From Parascedosporium putredinis (Eukaryota > Ascomycota > Sordariomycetes > Microascales > Microascaceae): a stretch of 64,000 nt of DNA. Location: positions 124,001-188,000 of the forward strand of contig CASHTG010000007.1 of NCBI GenBank assembly GCA_949357655.1, written 5' to 3'. The notes under the pieces were generated by a model. It was given only the letters and a program-made list of their open reading frames with translations, was not told the DNA's origin and made no database searches. Positions 59,833-64,000 of this stretch are shown piece after piece; position 1 is the first letter of the stretch; each line of letters starts with the position of its first letter. Both the position numbers and the translations under genes were made by a program.

Positions 59833-60874
59833 ATTCCTTCCAACAGTGTGGAATTTGCGGATGAAAGGTGGCTTCATTCCTCGAAGCGCGAATCGATTCA
59901 TCTCTTGAGCGTGTTTAATGTTAAGCGTAGAAGAACAATGAAACACAATCATTCTTAATTGCTTTGTGTCAATCAATAGTTCCCATTCCCCTTGGAAACA
60001 ACGAACCCGTCTCAGCGTGGATTGAAAGCGATACAGAGTCCCTCGCCTTGATGTTTGCGACACGTGGATCCAAAACCATTCATCAATCAAGTTTGAATAC
60101 AGAAGAGTACGTCTAAAGAATATGACCGTAGACTTTTTGTTCTTTTTCTTCTTCATGCTCCGAGTGGGCCGTTTATTGAGCCACCTCTGCACAAATGGTT
60201 TCAAAAAGACAGCCCCAGCCTCAAGACAGTTCTTCGAAGGAGCCATCTTTACGTCACTTTTCTTCCGCGCCATCACTTTTCGACAATCCGGATTCCTCCA
60301 ATACCTCCTTTTGACTGGGTCCTGTGTTCTCGTCTTTTCTCATGAAGAAGAGCAAAAAAGAGGGTCCTCCTAACGCAATAGCGACCAACGGGCCTTCCAC
60401 CACCACACACTCTAGAATAGCACACACGTTTCAGTGCAGAAGCGAAAAAGAAAGAGAAAGGGGAAAAATGGTAGCATCCGGGACGGAGATCCGCTGCCCG
60501 CGCAGCCGGTAGCACGAGCCGCAAGCCAAGGGCCCCCTCCTAAACGGGACGCCACCGGACTTCTGTGCAGTTGTGCAAAATGGACGTTGGCTTTTCTATG
60601 GTGCCTCTACCGTTCTGGCTGGATTTCCAAATCATCGTGTTCCCGTCTGTCCTTCACCTCGGAGGGATCATTCCATGGACGGTATGGTGGCCAGCTAGGC
60701 AAAGATCATGAGAGGGTAGCGTAGGATAGATAAATCGTTCTGAGAATAGATTGGTGACCATGTGCAATGTATTCTTCACTTCTATCAAAACCGGATTGTC
60801 GGCGACATATACTATCAGAGTCGTATCCGTCACGTATATCCTGCAGGACGATCCACACCAGTACACCTTTAAGC
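59833..60874. other. Intergenic between convergent genes
   Basis: About 1 kb. T-rich tract near 60134-60155. No gene recognised. Confidence 0.55.
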
Positions 60875-62316
60875 TTACGAGTCTGACCCTCCAGGTTGAA
60901 AGTTCATGCTGTAGCCGCCACTGTTCTCATCCTTTTAAACTGAAAGTTCTCAGTGCTGAGGCCGAACGGCTTCAGTAGACCATTTCCAAGCTGTACACCC
61001 ACTCGTCAGAGATCAGAAACATGGCGTCAGAGGGTAAGAGAACAAAGAGAATTGCTCTCAGGATGATGAGAAACGAGGAGGGAAGGAGAAGGGAAGAGAA
61101 ATAATGAAAGTAGATGAACGAAACTTACGTCCTTCAGTTTCCCCACATCTCGGCCGTCTCAGCCTCTTGAGCAGCCTTTGTCCTTGGTGGCAACAGCCTT
61201 AGTTGCACCATGACAATCTTTCGGTCACTGGGCCCCAAGTTATCCATCTGGGCCAGGATCTTGTAGTCTTCTTCGGCGCCGGCCAAGTTGCGCCACCCAC
61301 CTAGCTCGCTTCGAGCCCTCGCTCTTCTCATTAGTGCCTTGGCCCGTATGCGCTTTACGTCCTCTTCTCGTTTCTTCTTTGCCTCTTCCTCAGGGCTGAT
61401 CGTTATCGGCAGAGGGGCGGCCTTCGCCGCGCCGGTGCTAATAATTTCTTCTTCAACAACATCCTCTTCCTCCTTCTCCTCTTCCTCAGCGCCGACGTCT
61501 TTTTCCTCGCCTGGTATGCTGTCCTTATCCTTGGCTGAGCCTTCTGCAAGTTGCTTCGTCTCTTTCTTCCCTATCCGATCCAGCCCGTCGAGAGAGGCCG
61601 TAGCGGTATCGGCAGCTTCCTTCCACTCCTCGAGCTTTAGGTGACATGCCGAGACGTTGCATTTGAGAACGGCAAGCTCGTAGTCTAAGTAGTGCGGGCA
61701 CACCGAGAAAGCCTCCTCATATTTGGCCAAGGCGTCATTGTACCTCTTGGAGACGAACAGTTCATTTGCCTCGGCCTTTTGTCATTCGACTCTTTCACGA
61801 GGTCCTTTGGGTTTGGGAGAAAGCAGGAGGCGGTGAGTTAGCAAAAGAAGATGGTTGCGAAACCGAAAAAAGTCAAGCCCGGCCCTCCTCCGCATCTTTC
61901 CCTTCCCTTGTGTCGCAAAAACAGAGGATGATTGGGTGATAGGGGTGACAAGGGGAAAGAAATAAGAGAATCACATTTTCACTTAATACAAATAAAACGA
62001 CAGACATGCGATAATGGGGTTACAGCGAAACTAGCGCAAGGGCGCCTTTGGAAGAGCATCATCAACGTGCATGACGGGACTGGCTACTCCGGGCCGGAAA
62101 TTGGCTCCTCGGGGGAAGAGGAGGGGGTGAGAGGGGATGGGTGCATTTGGAGATCGGGCCTCTGTTTCTTTTTTCCCTTTCTTTTTCTTTTTCACTTACC
62201 GCTTCTTCTTCGGCTGTAAAGGTTACGGCGGCCGGTGTTTCAACGTCATCGGCTCCTTCGGCCGCTGCATCAGGTTTGACGACTGGACGCTCTCTGACAG
62301 GCCGGGATGCGGACAT
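60875..62316 (-). CDS. TPR protein, TTC1-like Hsp70/Hsp90 cochaperone, three exons, frame broken
   Basis: Exons 62200-62316, 61129-61804 and 60875-60990. Introns GTAAGTG…CCCAAAG (395 bp) and GTAAGTTTC…TGTACAG (138 bp). About 303 residues. TPR helices are visible: 'KAEANELFVSKRYNDALAKYEEAFSVCP', 'YELAVLKCNVSACHLKLEEWKEAADTATASLD', and after an insert 'RIRAKALMRRARARSELGGWRNLAGAEEDYK'. The C-terminal 'EMWGKLKDLGNGLLKPFGLSTENFQ…GGYSMNFQPGG' is the conserved tail of TTC1-type proteins, split by the last intron. A long acidic Glu/Asp insert separates TPR 2 and 3, as in fungal members. Three lost bases are inferred (TTTT at 61777-61780, near 61138, TTTT at 60933-60936). Cytosolic. Binds chaperone C-termini by analogy. 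Confidence 0.88.
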
Positions 62317-63464
62317 GGTCGAGGAACCCGGGGCCGGGGGTTACCCAAATCTGAGATGCCCGTCCTCGTAGGCTGAATCAAGGTCGATGTGTGCGGATAA
62401 CCCTACGAGTCGAGCTAGGCAAACGAGTACCGGCCAAAATTGAGATTCCGCAGAGGTGGAGACGCCAGCGGAACTATGTGCGTGCGTGGCTGGCGGTGTC
62501 GGTGGTTGTCTGGGCGTGGTTTGTTGTGCGAGAACGTGTGCGATGCGCGGCCGTTGGCGGGGGCGGGCAAGGTACTGCTTAGAAAGTGCGACGAGGATAG
62601 TTGGCCCACGATGACGACGGGGGCTGGTACACTTTGATTTCCCGACCCTCGACGATTCGTACTCGATGCAGCGAGCGTCGGACCGTTTCCTAATCAGTGG
62701 TGGATCCACGTCGCCTTAGGCTCAAGCACACCAGGTGGCGCTAAGCCGTCGGGGGTCCTGGAAGATGGCGAGACCTATGTGGAGACCGAATCTCAGCCCT
62801 CCGGAAGCTAAGGGAAAGCCCGGAAGCGAGAAGGTGCCAGAGAAGCCCAATAGAAGAAGATTGAAGTGAAGCCGGATTGCCAATGCTAGCTTGGCGAACC
62901 AACCCGACGCGTTGTTCCTTGCGAAAGGGACAAAAAAATGAAAAGAGACAACACCCCAAGCTAGCTCAAGCTCCCTCACTCACAAGCAAATGGCGAAAAA
63001 AATTACCCCGCCCCCGCCATCTCTTGCTCCTTCCTTCTCCAATCCCTTACCGCAAATGGAAGACGTAGGGTGGGAAACAAGGATAGGGAAGGGACTACCA
63101 CGGAAAGGGAAAAGTGAAAAAAAAAAAAAAAAAAAGGGACAAAGAAAGCGACAAGGAGGGGACCACTCGCCATTCATGTGTCATATGTTATAATAAGAAC
63201 GTTGCCCCATTCTTCTATTCTTCTCTCTCGATATTCTCCACCGGTAGCGTCAGGGCCTATTCTTGAAAAGAAAAGAGAAAAACCTAAATCGTAGATAGCT
63301 GCGATTTTCCCACCTTGAGCAAATCTACCCCTGGCGTACTTGAGTATATAAAGCCATCCTTCTGCCCACCCTTGAAAGTCTACGTGCCGAGAAAACCCCC
63401 AAGAAACCCTCAAAAGCTACCCAAACCAAGCCAAATCCCACGATCACACTCCCGATCCAGCAAG
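62317..63464. other. Divergent intergenic region
   Basis: Between the TPR gene (-) and the HAD gene (+). It has an 18-base A run (63117-63135) within a purine-rich tract and the TATA box of the HAD gene. No gene seen. Confidence 0.6.
63345..63352 (+). promoter_or_regulatory. TATA box of the HAD phosphatase gene
   Basis: TATATAAA, 113 bp upstream of the start codon at 63465, followed by a C/A-rich leader. A good consensus at a plausible distance. Confidence 0.6.
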
Positions 63465-64000
63465 ATGGTCCTTAAAACAGAGTACGTCCCTAGCCCCCGG
63501 GAACCGGTCTTTTCCTTGGTTGAAGCGAGAGAATAAGAGAGCCCCTCTAACATTTGGAATCTGTGTCCAACCAAACAGCTTCCCTCCCGTGCGAGCTTGC
63601 CTGTTCGACATGGACGGCCTCCTCCTCAACACGGAGGACCTCTACACCGACTGCATCAACCTCGTGCTCGAAAAGTACAACCGCCCCCGCCTCCCCTGGA
63701 ACATCAAGGCCAAGCTGCAGGGCCGCCCCGGCCTCGAGGCCACCCGCATCTTCGAAGCCTGGGCCCAGTTGCCCATCGACCAGACCGCCTACCTCGCCGA
63801 GGTCACCTCGCACCAGCGCCGCCTCTTCCCCGGCACCGACCCCTTACCCGGCGTCCAGCAACTCCTCTCCGACCTCGGCCGAACCCGCTACTGGGACGTG
63901 GCCCCCGCCAAAGGCCGCTCCAGGGTTCACATCGCCCTCGCCACGAGCTCCCACCTCGCCAACTTCAAGCTCAAGACCGACCACCTGACCGAGCTCTTTA
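63465..64000 (+). CDS. HAD-superfamily phosphatase, pseudouridine-5'-phosphatase-like, 5' part only
   Basis: The first exon is only 17 nt (63465-63481), then a 97-bp intron (GTACGT…AACAG, 63482-63578). Exon 2 runs off the window. The joined start is 'MVLKTDFPPVRACLFDMDGLLLNTEDLYTD'. FDMDG at residues 15-19 supplies the nucleophile Asp16 and acid/base Asp18 of HAD motif I, and 'ALATSS' is motif II. The cap region (…YNRPRLPWNIKAKLQGRPG…) matches subfamily IA phosphatases of the HDHD1/YKL033W-A type, which dephosphorylate pseudouridine-5'-phosphate or similar small sugar phosphates. Motifs III and IV lie beyond position 64000. Confidence 0.88.

Overview
This is nuclear DNA of a filamentous ascomycete (Pezizomycotina, most likely Sordariomycetes). 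The evidence is short spliceosomal introns (about 55-150 bp, GTAAGT/GTATGT donors), two intron-bearing nuclear tRNA genes, and fungal families such as HET, MHYT, DUF1996, DUF4360 and fungal Myb-like proteins. The species cannot be named from sequence alone.

Left part (1-28.7 kb) is mostly housekeeping. In order: a long mitochondrial PPR protein (+); the ribosome-biogenesis helicase Dbp7 (+); a small membrane protein (-); pantothenate synthetase (+); a PlsB/GNPAT-type acyltransferase (-); a secreted Ser/Thr- and Gly/Pro-rich protein with an in-frame stop (-); RNase P/MRP subunit Pop4 (+); tRNA-Arg(CCT); a small Myb-like nuclear protein (-); a secreted DUF4360 protein (+); and a multi-exon MHYT membrane sensor (-).

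Middle part (28.7-42.6 kb) is gene-poor. It has only a small secreted/tail-anchored candidate, tRNA-Gln(TTG) and one single-pass membrane protein. It also holds simple repeats, a short interstitial telomere-type repeat and a 14-bp palindrome just beyond the HET gene.

Right part (42.6-64 kb) is more accessory. It has a HET-domain protein, a secreted DUF1996 protein, a secreted FAD oxidase of the berberine-bridge type, an F-box protein, a nucleoside 2-deoxyribosyltransferase-like protein, an unrecognised helical protein, a DUF1308 protein and a secreted bacterial-type substrate-binding (NMT1/SsuA-like) protein. It ends with a TTC1-like TPR cochaperone and the 5' part of a HAD phosphatase cut by the window edge.

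The genes do not form one pathway. A dominant technical feature affects the whole annotation. Nearly every protein gene changes reading frame one or more times, and in the cases I worked through the frame returns if one base is added, usually in a run of C, G, A or T. I read this as systematic homopolymer contraction in the assembly rather than as pseudogenes, so most CDS entries are given as spans across frame breaks. The most interesting biological candidates are the secreted bacterial-type binding protein (58.8-59.8 kb), the HET / F-box / deoxyribosyltransferase neighbourhood, and the TAG-interrupted secreted protein at 16.3-17.5 kb.
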